In this document: positions 1-8,203 of the stretch, piece by piece
Numbering within the stretch: position 1 is the first letter of the stretch
Layout: each line of letters opens with the position of its first letter
From: Nitrospira sp.
Lineage (GTDB): Bacteria > Nitrospirota > Nitrospiria > Nitrospirales > Nitrospiraceae
Length of the DNA: 64,000 bases
Direction: 5' to 3'
NCBI GenBank assembly: GCA_005116835.1
Contig: SWDM01000016.1
Coordinates: 186,001-250,000 of the forward strand
Program-made: the position numbers and the translations under genes
Notes under the pieces: model-generated
Databases searched by the model: none
Told to the model about the DNA's origin: nothing
Seen by the model: only the letters and a program-made list of their open reading frames with translations

Positions 1-1050
1 GGCTTGGTTCCCTTCCGCCGTCTCGAATTTTTTCAGCGCCTCTCGATACAATCCTGCTTCCTTCAAGCCTAGTCCTTCCCTATACAATTCTGCAGAATTA
101 CTCTCCCTGGCTGAAGCAGTGGGCGAGGGTGGAGTATCCTGTGGCACGGTCTCAGGAACCGGCGTCGGTGCCAGCTTCTGAGATTCCTGGCTGAGCTTGA
201 CCGGATCGAGGAGAATGGTCCTAGGATCGACATGGGCCGGCAGGATGCCGCCCTGCGCACGGTCGGTAGCAGCCTGCAACAACAACGAAGCAGTAATGCG
301 GTCTGCCCCTTCCCCGAAGCCATACATGAGGGCCAGATCGCACAGTTGATTGATCAGGCGGGGATTGCCTCCGCTAAGCTGGTGGACCAGCGAACAGGCA
401 TAGCCTGTCACGAGATAGGGTTCGCCCCCTGCCACGCGGAGACGATGCTGCACATAAGCGCTCACCTCATCTTCACTGAGCGGCTCGAGCGCAAAATCCA
501 CTGCCACCCGTTGGGCCAATTGCAGCATGTCATCTCTGGTGAGCAACGTGCGAAGGTTAGGTTGCCCGGCCAAAATGATTTGTATGCTGCTTTGCCCGCC
601 ATCATTGATGTTGGACAGGAGACGGAGGTCTTCCAGCATTTGGAGGTTGAGGTTTTGGGCCTCATCCACAACGAGGAGCACTTGCTGTCCCGCGGCAAAG
701 GATCGACCGAGAAATGCCGTGAGCGCCCGGAAATAACCCACCGTATCCTGGCCGGAGCAATCCAGCCCGAACGCGTCGGCCACCCATGGCAAAAGGCTGC
801 CGGCATCCGGATGGGTCGTCGCAATGACTCCAACGACACACTGCTCTCTGCTCTGGTCAAGAATCTTGTTCAGCAACGTCGTCTTGCCGGTTCCCGGTTC
901 GCCCGTCAATACGGTGAACACCGCGCGGTTGAATAGTCCGTACTCCAGGAGAGTCAATCCTCTCTTATGCCTCGTGCTCAGGAAGAGAAACTCCGGGTCC
1001 GGCAACAATGAGAACGGTTTTATGCGGAACTGATAGAAAGACTCGTACAT
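1..1050 (-). CDS. AAA ATPase of the exosortase/EPS locus (ExeA-like), partial at left edge
   Basis: ATP-binding protein of the ExeA/AAA_22 type that accompanies exosortase-EPS loci; its exact role is unknown. The visible 350 residues begin at an ATG (1048-1050) preceded by TAGGAGCG. They show Walker A GEPGTGKTT (about residues 50-58), Walker B VLLVVDEAQ (about 107-115) and the motif SGGNPRLIN (about 235). After residue 290 the chain becomes a Pro/Thr/Ser-rich linker and then what looks like the start of a TPR-like helix. The gene continues beyond base 1, so the C-terminus is missing. It starts 7 bases after the upstream tyrosine-kinase-like gene and is probably the distal gene of the EPS operon. 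Confidence 0.85.
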   Translation of the reverse strand, partial: MYESFYQFRIKPFSLLPDPEFLFLSTRHKRGLTLLEYGLFNRAVFTVLTGEPGTGKTTLLNKILDQSREQCVVGVIATTHPDAGSLLPWVADAFGLDCSGQDTVGYFRALTAFLGRSFAAGQQVLLVVDEAQNLNLQMLEDLRLLSNINDGGQSSIQIILAGQPNLRTLLTRDDMLQLAQRVAVDFALEPLSEDEVSAYVQHRLRVAGGEPYLVTGYACSLVHQLSGGNPRLINQLCDLALMYGFGEGADRITASLLLQAATDRAQGGILPAHVDPRTILLDPVKLSQESQKLAPTPVPETVPQDTPPSPTASARESNSAELYREGLGLKEAGLYREALKKFETAEGNQA

Positions 1051-1057
1051 AACGCTC

Positions 1058-1915
1058 CTACCTTTTCTGTTTCACATCCGCCGCATTCGCCCGCTTCAGC
1101 TTAGACAGGCTGAGTTGATCGCGGCCGGCTTTATTGAGCACGGTCCCCAGGATCGGGACGCTGCCTTTTAGGATCTGCATGGCCTGCTGGAGCTCACTCT
1201 CCGTGGTCTTGCCTTCCTCCACAACGAGCAACAGTGCGTCCAATTGAGGCGTAAAGGCCAACACATCCGCCTGGCCGAGCACCGGCGGAAGATCGAAAAT
1301 CACGACGCGCGACGCGTAACGATGCTTCAATTCTTTGCCGAGCGCACTCATGCGGGGAGAAGTGAGCACATCGGAGGAATGGTCCGTTCCCCTGCCACCA
1401 GGCAACACAATCAGACGGCCCAGTCCCGGAGAGACGAGCATGCCCTCGATCGGCCGGTCGTCCAGCAGAAACTCCGTGAGTCCCTCGTTGGATTCCAACC
1501 CCAACTCCTCATGAAGGTGCGGCGCGCGAAGATCGGCATCCACCAGGAGAACTGTTTGGGTGGGCTCAGCCGCCAGGGCGATGGCCAGGTTGATCGACGT
1601 CAGGGTTTTGCCTTCTCCGTCTTTGGGGCTGGTGACTCCCAGCACGTTCCAGTTGTTCTCGCGTAATCGATGGATCACCTGGGTTCTGAGAATTTTATAG
1701 GCATCCGAAATCTGGTTGGATTCCCGGCCGGTCTGAATGCGATGGAGCTGCAATACCTCGTCGGGAATGACGACCGAACGGGTTCGCGAATAGATCACAG
1801 TCGGTGGCGCGGCGGTCTGTGAACCGTTCGGCCTGTGAGGCGCATGCGAAGCATGCTGTTGCTCTTTAAAACGATTCATCGCATTCAACAGTGTGTCTTT
1901 CATGGGAGGAATCAC
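1058..1915 (-). CDS. CpsD/CapB-type tyrosine autokinase of the exosortase/EPS locus
   Basis: Cytoplasmic P-loop kinase of the BY-kinase family, which acts with a Wzz-type chain-length protein in EPS assembly. The 285 residues show Walker A SPKDGEGKT (about 96-104), Walker A' VLLVDADLR (about 122-130) and Walker B VVIFDLPPV (about 204-212). The usual C-terminal tyrosine cluster is not seen; the tail is Lys/Arg rich. The start is a GTG with GGAG five bases upstream; an in-frame ATG four codons later lacks a ribosome site. The cognate Wzz-like gene lies upstream, separated by a 140-base repeat-filled gap. The family call is firm; autophosphorylation is inferred. Confidence 0.87.
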   Translation of the reverse strand: MIPPMKDTLLNAMNRFKEQQHASHAPHRPNGSQTAAPPTVIYSRTRSVVIPDEVLQLHRIQTGRESNQISDAYKILRTQVIHRLRENNWNVLGVTSPKDGEGKTLTSINLAIALAAEPTQTVLLVDADLRAPHLHEELGLESNEGLTEFLLDDRPIEGMLVSPGLGRLIVLPGGRGTDHSSDVLTSPRMSALGKELKHRYASRVVIFDLPPVLGQADVLAFTPQLDALLLVVEEGKTTESELQQAMQILKGSVPILGTVLNKAGRDQLSLSKLKRANAADVKQKR

Positions 1916-1930
1916 TCTTTCTCCGTAAGC

Positions 1931-2045
1931 ATTCAGGGATTCAGGCCGAAGGGGTTCAGGTTGAAGGCGCTTAACCCCTGAATACCTTCAGCCTATTCAC
2001 CTTAACAAGACCTTCAGCCTGAACCCCTTCAGCCTATCTACCTGA
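1931..2045. repeat. Family A repeat (GGTTCAGGCTGAAGG type), copy A1
   Basis: Inverted arrangement of GGTTCAGG/CTGAAGG words, with the forward arm near 1938-1966 and the reverse arm near 1985-2036. It fills most of the gap between the Wzz-like and CpsD-like genes of one operon, so any hairpin would form inside the polycistronic transcript. No gene is visible in the gap. Confidence 0.75.
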
Positions 2046-2055
2046 GCCGTTAGAT

Positions 2056-3801
2056 TCATCCCAGCCCGAACTTTCTAAGCGCTGCAAGCCAGACGACATC
2101 CAACGGATACCCCATTGCCAGCACGGACACGAACAGCACCACCGCCACCCCTGCTCCGGCGACAGCGACCCGGACTCGTTGGCGGATCAATCGCTTGAGA
2201 TCGTCTTGATTAGGGACATAGGGAATGATGGCCAGCGGGGAAAGTCCTGCAAGTCTGCCAAGATGTGCGCCGCCGCGAATCGAGCGATCGAGTTGTTCGA
2301 GTAAAGCGCCGCTGCCTACCCCACCCCCGATCGCGAGAATCAGACCCAGGAACATGATAACAGGCCGATTGGGTTTATCCGGTTTTTGCGGAAGGTCGGG
2401 AGGATCGATCAAAGAAAATCGTTCCCCTTTATGCTGGACTTCCAATTCTTTCGACACCTCCGCTTCCAAGAGCCGGGACACGATCTCCTGGTGCTTCCGG
2501 ACCGATTCTTCACGACTCCGGCTGAGATCCAGGTATGCAGGTTCAAGTTCGATCGTCCGTTCGAGCCGGCTTGCATAGGTATCGACACGGTGCTTAATGT
2601 CCTCGCGTGATTTTCGAATCGATCGGAGCGAGGAGTTGACCGAGGACAGTTGTGAACCAATATTGATATAGGCGGGATTCTCAGGCTTGACGGTGGCAGC
2701 CTGGACCCCGGACGACAAGACACGCTGAAGTTCCTTTTCGAGTGATGGAATGACCTGCCGTGACCGAATTACATCGGGATGATCATCTCCATAACGATCG
2801 ATCAGACTCGCCAGATGGGCCTGTTCCCCGCTCAGCCTCTTGTGTAATTCTTCAGGCGTGGCGCGCCGGCCGGTTTCTCGCTCCAGAGCGGCAATCTCCT
2901 GTTGCAGCTTGAGCAGGTCGGGATGATCGGGCCACAGATACCCGATCGCGCTGGCATATTGAGCCCGAATTGCCTTGAGCCGTTCGGCCGAATCGAGGAT
3001 GCGTTCCCCGCCGGCGGAAATGATGGGGGTATGCGGCTTGAGGGTCGCGAGTTCCCCTTCCAGATACGTTTTTTTCTCCTCTAACGTTCTGATGTCACGG
3101 TCGGCATCCTGAAGTTCTCGTTCGGCCTGATTGAGCATCGACATATTGAGCGCAGTCAGTTCAGGCAAAGCTCCGTCCGCCTTCTGTTTAACTGTGGCAA
3201 GTTGCGACTCCAGCGCCCCGATCTTTTCAGCGAGCTGTTCAGATTCCTTTTTCAAAAAGGAGGTTGTTTCATTGGCGTGTCGCTCGCGCGACTTGAGATT
3301 CTCCCCCAGAAACAGGCTCGTTAGTTCATTGGCCACTTTCTGCGTAACGCCTGGATTCTCTCCCTCGTAGGTCAACGTGAAGGCAATCGTCGCCTGCGAG
3401 GGGCTTTGCGTCCGTTTGTCGATGACTTTCGCATTGATCACATCCACGCGAATGTCCTTGGTAAAACGCTCCAACACTTCTTCCGTAGGGCTATTTTCTC
3501 GCAAGCTCGAATACAGTCCGTATTGCTCAATAATCCTCCACAGAGTCGAGCGGGTCATAACCTGCTGCTTGATAGTCTCGATCCGCTGATCGGCATAACT
3601 GGTGATCGCGGATCTGACGATGTCGGAGGGGATCTCCTGCTCCTCGATCAGAATAGTGGCGGTGGAACGATAAGACGGGGGGAGCAAGAACGCCAGCGCC
3701 ACCCCGGCCAACGAAATGGCAAGGGCGACGAGAGACATCGCCCATTTGCGCCGCCTGACAATTCCCAGAACATCTCTCAAGTCTTTTTTCGGCTGTTCCA
3801 T
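2056..3801 (-). CDS. Wzz/GumC-type polysaccharide chain-length determinant
   Basis: Inner-membrane polysaccharide co-polymerase that controls EPS chain length and partners the CpsD-like kinase. The N-terminal transmembrane segment (about residues 22-42, WAMSLVALAISLAGVALAFL) is followed by a Wzz domain. A long periplasmic region rich in coiled coil spans roughly 170-430, and a second membrane segment lies near 480-500 after the Pro-rich PDLPQKPDKPNRP. A last hydrophobic segment lies near 545-565. The ATG at 3801 is preferred because GGGAGGT lies 9 bases upstream; a TTG seven codons earlier would overlap that site. It is in the EPS operon, downstream of the outer-membrane protein gene. Confidence 0.88.
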   Translation of the reverse strand: MEQPKKDLRDVLGIVRRRKWAMSLVALAISLAGVALAFLLPPSYRSTATILIEEQEIPSDIVRSAITSYADQRIETIKQQVMTRSTLWRIIEQYGLYSSLRENSPTEEVLERFTKDIRVDVINAKVIDKRTQSPSQATIAFTLTYEGENPGVTQKVANELTSLFLGENLKSRERHANETTSFLKKESEQLAEKIGALESQLATVKQKADGALPELTALNMSMLNQAERELQDADRDIRTLEEKKTYLEGELATLKPHTPIISAGGERILDSAERLKAIRAQYASAIGYLWPDHPDLLKLQQEIAALERETGRRATPEELHKRLSGEQAHLASLIDRYGDDHPDVIRSRQVIPSLEKELQRVLSSGVQAATVKPENPAYINIGSQLSSVNSSLRSIRKSREDIKHRVDTYASRLERTIELEPAYLDLSRSREESVRKHQEIVSRLLEAEVSKELEVQHKGERFSLIDPPDLPQKPDKPNRPVIMFLGLILAIGGGVGSGALLEQLDRSIRGGAHLGRLAGLSPLAIIPYVPNQDDLKRLIRQRVRVAVAGAGVAVVLFVSVLAMGYPLDVVWLAALRKFGLG

Positions 3802-3855
3802 GTTCCTATGACCTCCCGGCAAACGCCCCGTACTCCATTTCAGACAGTTTCTTCA

Positions 3856-5043
3856 TCATTGCGATATCGAGAGTTTCGGCATGTTGTATGTCAGCTTCAG
3901 AAATGTTGAATTGCTATAGAAGGAATCATTCGTTACATCAACTTTCCGATCGACATAGCTGTAGGAGGCTTCCAGCGCCCACCACTGGTCCAACTTCCAG
4001 GTGACGGTAGGCGTCGCGAAAATCAGTTGCGTTGAGACAGACTGAGCGGTGCCTGCTTGAACCGGCAGAGCTTGAATCTGGAAGACCTGACCGGCAAGTG
4101 ACACCGTTAGCTCTTCCGTGAGGTCCTTGCTGACCGTTGCCCCCAACCGACTGGTCTTTACCAAGAATCCCAACCCACTGACGTTGACATCCTGACCGCC
4201 GTCAAGGCTGGCCCACGCATCTTCCCATTTTGTTCGAATTGAACCGCCGAACGTCCAAATGAGTTGATTCGCAGATAGGGACGTGCTCCCGATAGTTTGC
4301 GTCTGATCGAGAAACCTCGGCCCTCCGAAGCCCTTGACAGTCGTGGCCTCCGAAAAAACGTGCGTGATCGACAGAGAACCGCCCGCATTGCCGCTCTTCA
4401 ACCCGGCGTCCGGGACATCCAACTTTGTATAAGAGCCGGTCAGCTGTATGTCGTTGCCCTCAGTCAGCTTGTACGATACCCCCAGGTTTCCACCATTGAC
4501 GTCGTAATCGAACAAGCCTAGGGACCTTCCATTCTCGTAGGTGGCATTTGTAAACTGATAGCCGAGCTGGAACGACAAGTTTTCGGTGACCGATCGAGTC
4601 CAGGAGGGACTCATGGATATAAGATTGCGTTGAGTGAAGCCCAAGACCACCCCGGTCTGCTGCAACTCCGTCCTCAGAGTATTGTCTCGAACAAATGAGC
4701 CATCGAGAGTAAAGACGTCTGATTCAGTTGAATATCGAGCCACAACAGGGAAGAACCCGTTGGTGAGAGACCGATTCTGATCTCCATAGTACGTGACAAA
4801 GTCTCCTGCCGCTTTGCCGCTCACCTGCAGCCGCTCCGTCGATCCGGCAAACCGCACCGATGGCGACACCCAGTGGCCCCAGACTTCCCCGGGAATCCGG
4901 GAGAGAGTCAAGTTGCTGTTGTACTCGCCCTTGACGGCAAGCGAGGGCTCTGCCGACCATTCGGCTGCCTGCGCTTCGCGACCGGTCATGCTCAACAGAC
5001 TACCCACGATGACTCCTGCGATCAGTATTTGTCGTCTCGTCAT
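3856..5043 (-). CDS. Outer-membrane beta-barrel protein of the exosortase/EPS locus
   Basis: Predicted outer-membrane protein of 395 residues. The signal peptide is MTRRQILIAGVIVGSLLSMT followed by GREAQA, with cleavage likely after AQA (about residue 26). The rest is a run of alternating hydrophobic and polar beta strands typical of barrels, ending in a short strand with SISQ. Proteins of this kind regularly sit between the Wza- and Wzz-like genes in exosortase loci and are thought to take part in EPS passage through the outer membrane; that role is inferred from context. The ATG has AGGG a few bases upstream. A repeat-filled gap separates it from the Wza-like gene. Confidence 0.75.
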   Translation of the reverse strand: MTRRQILIAGVIVGSLLSMTGREAQAAEWSAEPSLAVKGEYNSNLTLSRIPGEVWGHWVSPSVRFAGSTERLQVSGKAAGDFVTYYGDQNRSLTNGFFPVVARYSTESDVFTLDGSFVRDNTLRTELQQTGVVLGFTQRNLISMSPSWTRSVTENLSFQLGYQFTNATYENGRSLGLFDYDVNGGNLGVSYKLTEGNDIQLTGSYTKLDVPDAGLKSGNAGGSLSITHVFSEATTVKGFGGPRFLDQTQTIGSTSLSANQLIWTFGGSIRTKWEDAWASLDGGQDVNVSGLGFLVKTSRLGATVSKDLTEELTVSLAGQVFQIQALPVQAGTAQSVSTQLIFATPTVTWKLDQWWALEASYSYVDRKVDVTNDSFYSNSTFLKLTYNMPKLSISQ

Positions 5044-5049
5044 GGATCC

Positions 5050-5140
5050 CTGCTCAGAGGTTCAGGCTGAAGGGGTTCAGGGGGTAAGGTCGGAGGAACC
5101 ACCTTCAGTCTAAATGCCTTCAGCCTGAACCCCTGAGCAG
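5050..5140. repeat. Family A repeat, copy A2, long perfect arms
   Basis: Inverted repeat with 24-base arms at 5050-5073 and 5117-5140 that match at 23 of 24 positions (CTGCTCAG, GGTTCAGG, CTGAAGG words). It fills the 116-base gap between the Wza-like stop (5160) and the barrel-protein start (5043), inside the EPS operon. It has no U-run, so it is more likely an mRNA-processing or attenuation hairpin, or a mobile repeat, than a classic terminator. Confidence 0.8.
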
Positions 5141-5159
5141 TTACCTTACTTCAAAAAAA

Positions 5160-5777
5160 TCAGGGAACCACCACTACGTCGCCTCGCTCCAGAATGATGT
5201 TTTGGCCCATGTCTTTTCCCTTGCGGACGTCGCCGTACCGAAACTGAAATACCTGCTGTTCTCCCCGGTTCCGACGCATGACACGGATATCGTTCTCGGC
5301 GGCGAACTGATTCAGTCCGCCGGCCAGACTCAAAGCCTGGAGGACATCGGTATAATGCCCGACCAGGAATTCACCCGGCTTGTGGACCCGTCCGATTACA
5401 TAAATCTTGTAACTCAAAATTTTAGTAGCCATGATCGATACCTGCGGATTCTGCACGAATCTATTGAGGCGCTTGACCAATTCGAGCCGCACATCTTCTA
5501 TCGTTCTTCCGGCGGCAGGAACGTCGCCGACGAGCGGAAATGAGATCATGCCGTCCGGCCGCACGACGACTTCCTGGGTCAGATGCTCGTCCCTCCACAC
5601 GGAAATCTTGACGATATCTTCCGGACCGAGAAGGTAGGGTGCTTCCGCGGCCGGCAGCGGGTCGCTGCCGGCAGGCAAGACGCCGACGAGAGCCTGCACA
5701 CCAGTAACAGCCGAACACATCAGCAACAATCCGCCGAACCTGCAAGCAACCATGCGTATGCAACAGGTCATGCTCAT
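5160..5777 (-). CDS. Wza-type polysaccharide export protein (SLBB domain)
   Basis: Periplasmic/outer-membrane polysaccharide export protein, 205 residues. A signal-type N-terminus (hydrophobic segment about 13-30) precedes the Poly_export domain starting at YLLGPEDIVKISVW (about 48-61). One SLBB beta-grasp domain follows (about 125-205, beginning KIYVIGRVHKPGEF). There is no clear lipobox at the first cysteines, so lipidation is uncertain. The short single-SLBB form is typical of the exosortase-linked branch of the family. The ATG lies 3 bases after the stop of the TPR lipoprotein gene, with AAGGAT as ribosome site inside that gene's end, so the two are translationally coupled. Confidence 0.87.
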   Translation of the reverse strand: MSMTCCIRMVACRFGGLLLMCSAVTGVQALVGVLPAGSDPLPAAEAPYLLGPEDIVKISVWRDEHLTQEVVVRPDGMISFPLVGDVPAAGRTIEDVRLELVKRLNRFVQNPQVSIMATKILSYKIYVIGRVHKPGEFLVGHYTDVLQALSLAGGLNQFAAENDIRVMRRNRGEQQVFQFRYGDVRKGKDMGQNIILERGDVVVVP

Positions 5778-5780
5778 GAC

Positions 5781-8171
5781 TTATCCTTGTAACTGCGCCA
5801 GTACAGCCTTGGCGTCATCGAGACCCTGGAAGATCTTCTGCGAAGCCACGGCCTTCTGGAGATGAGTTTTGGCTTCTGCCGCATGACCGGCCTTGAAGTG
5901 CGCGATGCCCAGATGATAGTTCAGAATTGGATGGTCCGGCGCTTTGGCCGCTGCCAGATGAATAATGCGCAGCGCCTCATCCTGATGACCCAACTTGAGA
6001 TGAACCCACCCGAGCGTATCGAGAAAGTACGGATTCGGCGCGGATGCTTCAAACTCTTTAGAGAGCGCCAGCGCGCGATCCAAACTCTGCGGATCGCCCT
6101 TCTGATCGGCCAGCAGCGACGCCAAGTTATTCGCGGCAACGAGAGCCTTCGGATTCTGCCGTAAGAGCGCTTCATACTCTTGGATAGCCCGGTCAATCTG
6201 TCCCGCCTCATTCAATGTCGTGGCCAACAAGAGGCGCAGTTCTTCGCTCTTGGGAATGGTTTTCACGGCGGTCTCCAGCAGCTCCCGAGCCTCGTCCGCC
6301 TTTTTCTGGGACAGCTTGAGCGTAGCCAAGTGCAGCCAGGGCGTCGGCCAGTTCGGGTTGATCCTGGTCGCTTCCCTGAATCCGCTCTCGGCGCCTGCCT
6401 GGTCACTGTCAAGGAGTGAAATTTCCCCGAGAAGACCGGTGGCGTAGGGGTGAGCCGGATTGCGCGCGAGCACCTGTTCCAATCGCTCCTTGGCTTGGGC
6501 GGTTTTCTTCTGTTTGATATCGAGTTGCACCAAAGCGATCAGCGGTTCCGGCGCATCGGGATGAGCCGTGACGGCCCGGTCGAAGGCCTGCCTTGCCCGG
6601 TCCCATTCCTGCCGCGCCTCTGCGAGACGTCCTTCCGTCATATCCGCCACTGAACTGTCTGCTCCCGCCGAACGAGCCCGAGCCAAAGTTTGCTCTGTGG
6701 CAGTCCAATCTTTCTCAGTTGCTTGAAGATTAAGCAATACGCTCAACGTCTGGAGATTGTTCGGATCGAGTTTGAGCAGCGACTCGAGGCGCGCCCGGGC
6801 TTCCTTGAACTTGCCCGAGGATCCATCGAGCGCGGCTAACGTCATATGGGCTTCGGTCAGTTTCGGATTCAGGAGCACCGCTCTCTCGAAACTTTCCCGT
6901 GCCAGCGCCGCATCGGATGTCGTCAGATAGGCGCGACCGAGCAGCGTGTGGGCCTCCGCCAGTTCCGGACGATCCTTCAAGACTGTACGGAAGGCTTGGA
7001 TAGCATCCTTTCCATTCCCCCGCTGCAATGCGATCTTGCCTTGCAGAAAGATGGCTTCGAAGGATCGAGGATTTTCCTTCAGCACCTCAGCGATCTGTTT
7101 CTCAGCCGCGTCTTGTTTGCCGGCCGACCAATCGAGGGCAGCCAGTTTGACCGTCGCTTCCAGTGCAGCAGGCTTGGTGCGCTGGTCGTCCCGAACCTGG
7201 GCGTACTGAGCTCTTGCCTTGTCCGGCTGTTTGCTCAATTCGTACAACTCACCCAGAGCGAACTGAATAGACGTCGAATGGGGTAAGGCGCGCTTTGCCT
7301 CCAATAGTGCCGCTTCCCCCTGCGAGGCGCCGCGTCGCGACACCAGGAAACTGGCCAAGCCCAAATATCGCTGCTCGTTGTCGGGATCGAGTTTGATCAC
7401 TTCACGGAGGATGGACTCAGCCTTATCGTACTCGCGCCGTTCGTCGTAAAATCCAGCAAGGCGCAACCGGTGGTCGATCACTTTCGGTTCCGCTGTCACG
7501 ATTTTCTTCAAGATTTCCTCGGCCTGTTCCGACTTGTTTAGCCTGAGCAGTGCCGAGGCGAAGGATTCCAACAGAGTAAAATTGTTAGGATTGGCATCCA
7601 CGGCACGTTGCATCACCTGTTCGACCCGATCTCCACGGCCTTGAGCCAGATACAGAGTCGCCAGGATGGTCGCGGCATCGGGATCGGTCGGATGCTTCGT
7701 GCCCAGCGCCTCTGCAGCCAGCGTCGCCTCGCTCATATTCCCCTTCACAGCCTGAACGGCAATATTCAATGCTTCTGCTTCCACCTGACCCGGAGCCTTG
7801 GTTAAGACTCTCTCCGTCATCTCCAACACCTTGTCGACCGCACGGCCTTCGAGATAAAATTTTGCGAGCTTGAGTAGCGCCTTCTCATGGTCTGGTTTGA
7901 GCTCCACTGTTCGCTGATAGTTAGCAAAGGCGGTTCCCCAGTTCTTTTCTTTCTCTTCAACTTCAGCAAATACAAAATACGCTTCAGGATCTTTCGGGTC
8001 GATCTTGAGCACGTTACGAAGGGATACCCGGGCCTTCGGGAGATTCCCCTCGTGGATGTAGTCTTGAGCCTGAGCCAGGTATTTGGCTTTTTTCTCTGCA
8101 GGGCTGCCGCATCCGGCAACGGCAAGCAACAGCAAGAAGGCCACGGCAGCTTTGGAAATGCGAATTAGCAT
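5781..8171 (-). CDS. TPR-repeat lipoprotein of the exosortase/EPS locus (PrsT-like)
   Basis: Lipoprotein of 796 residues made almost entirely of tetratricopeptide repeats (about 20, each around 34 residues with the A-x-x-x-L-x-P/N pattern, for example KDPEAYFVFAEVEEKEKNW). The N-terminus has a signal peptide ending in the lipobox LAVAGC, with Cys near residue 21. The start at 8171 has GGAG 7 bases upstream; the reading frame is open 24 codons further up, but no ribosome site fits there. Family members of this length are found next to exosortase genes and are proposed scaffolds for EPS assembly or export, though the mechanism is unproven. The gene overlaps no neighbour but is closely spaced on both sides. 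Confidence 0.88.
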   Translation of the reverse strand: MLIRISKAAVAFLLLLAVAGCGSPAEKKAKYLAQAQDYIHEGNLPKARVSLRNVLKIDPKDPEAYFVFAEVEEKEKNWGTAFANYQRTVELKPDHEKALLKLAKFYLEGRAVDKVLEMTERVLTKAPGQVEAEALNIAVQAVKGNMSEATLAAEALGTKHPTDPDAATILATLYLAQGRGDRVEQVMQRAVDANPNNFTLLESFASALLRLNKSEQAEEILKKIVTAEPKVIDHRLRLAGFYDERREYDKAESILREVIKLDPDNEQRYLGLASFLVSRRGASQGEAALLEAKRALPHSTSIQFALGELYELSKQPDKARAQYAQVRDDQRTKPAALEATVKLAALDWSAGKQDAAEKQIAEVLKENPRSFEAIFLQGKIALQRGNGKDAIQAFRTVLKDRPELAEAHTLLGRAYLTTSDAALARESFERAVLLNPKLTEAHMTLAALDGSSGKFKEARARLESLLKLDPNNLQTLSVLLNLQATEKDWTATEQTLARARSAGADSSVADMTEGRLAEARQEWDRARQAFDRAVTAHPDAPEPLIALVQLDIKQKKTAQAKERLEQVLARNPAHPYATGLLGEISLLDSDQAGAESGFREATRINPNWPTPWLHLATLKLSQKKADEARELLETAVKTIPKSEELRLLLATTLNEAGQIDRAIQEYEALLRQNPKALVAANNLASLLADQKGDPQSLDRALALSKEFEASAPNPYFLDTLGWVHLKLGHQDEALRIIHLAAAKAPDHPILNYHLGIAHFKAGHAAEAKTHLQKAVASQKIFQGLDDAKAVLAQLQG

Positions 8172-8203
8172 AGTCATTCTCCTTTTCGGCCCGGTAGCGG
8201 GTC

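Noticed and set aside
232-936. Long plus-strand reading frame of about 230 codons
   Set aside because: It is antisense to the AAA ATPase gene, which has clear Walker motifs and a ribosome site; the plus frame has no recognisable domain.
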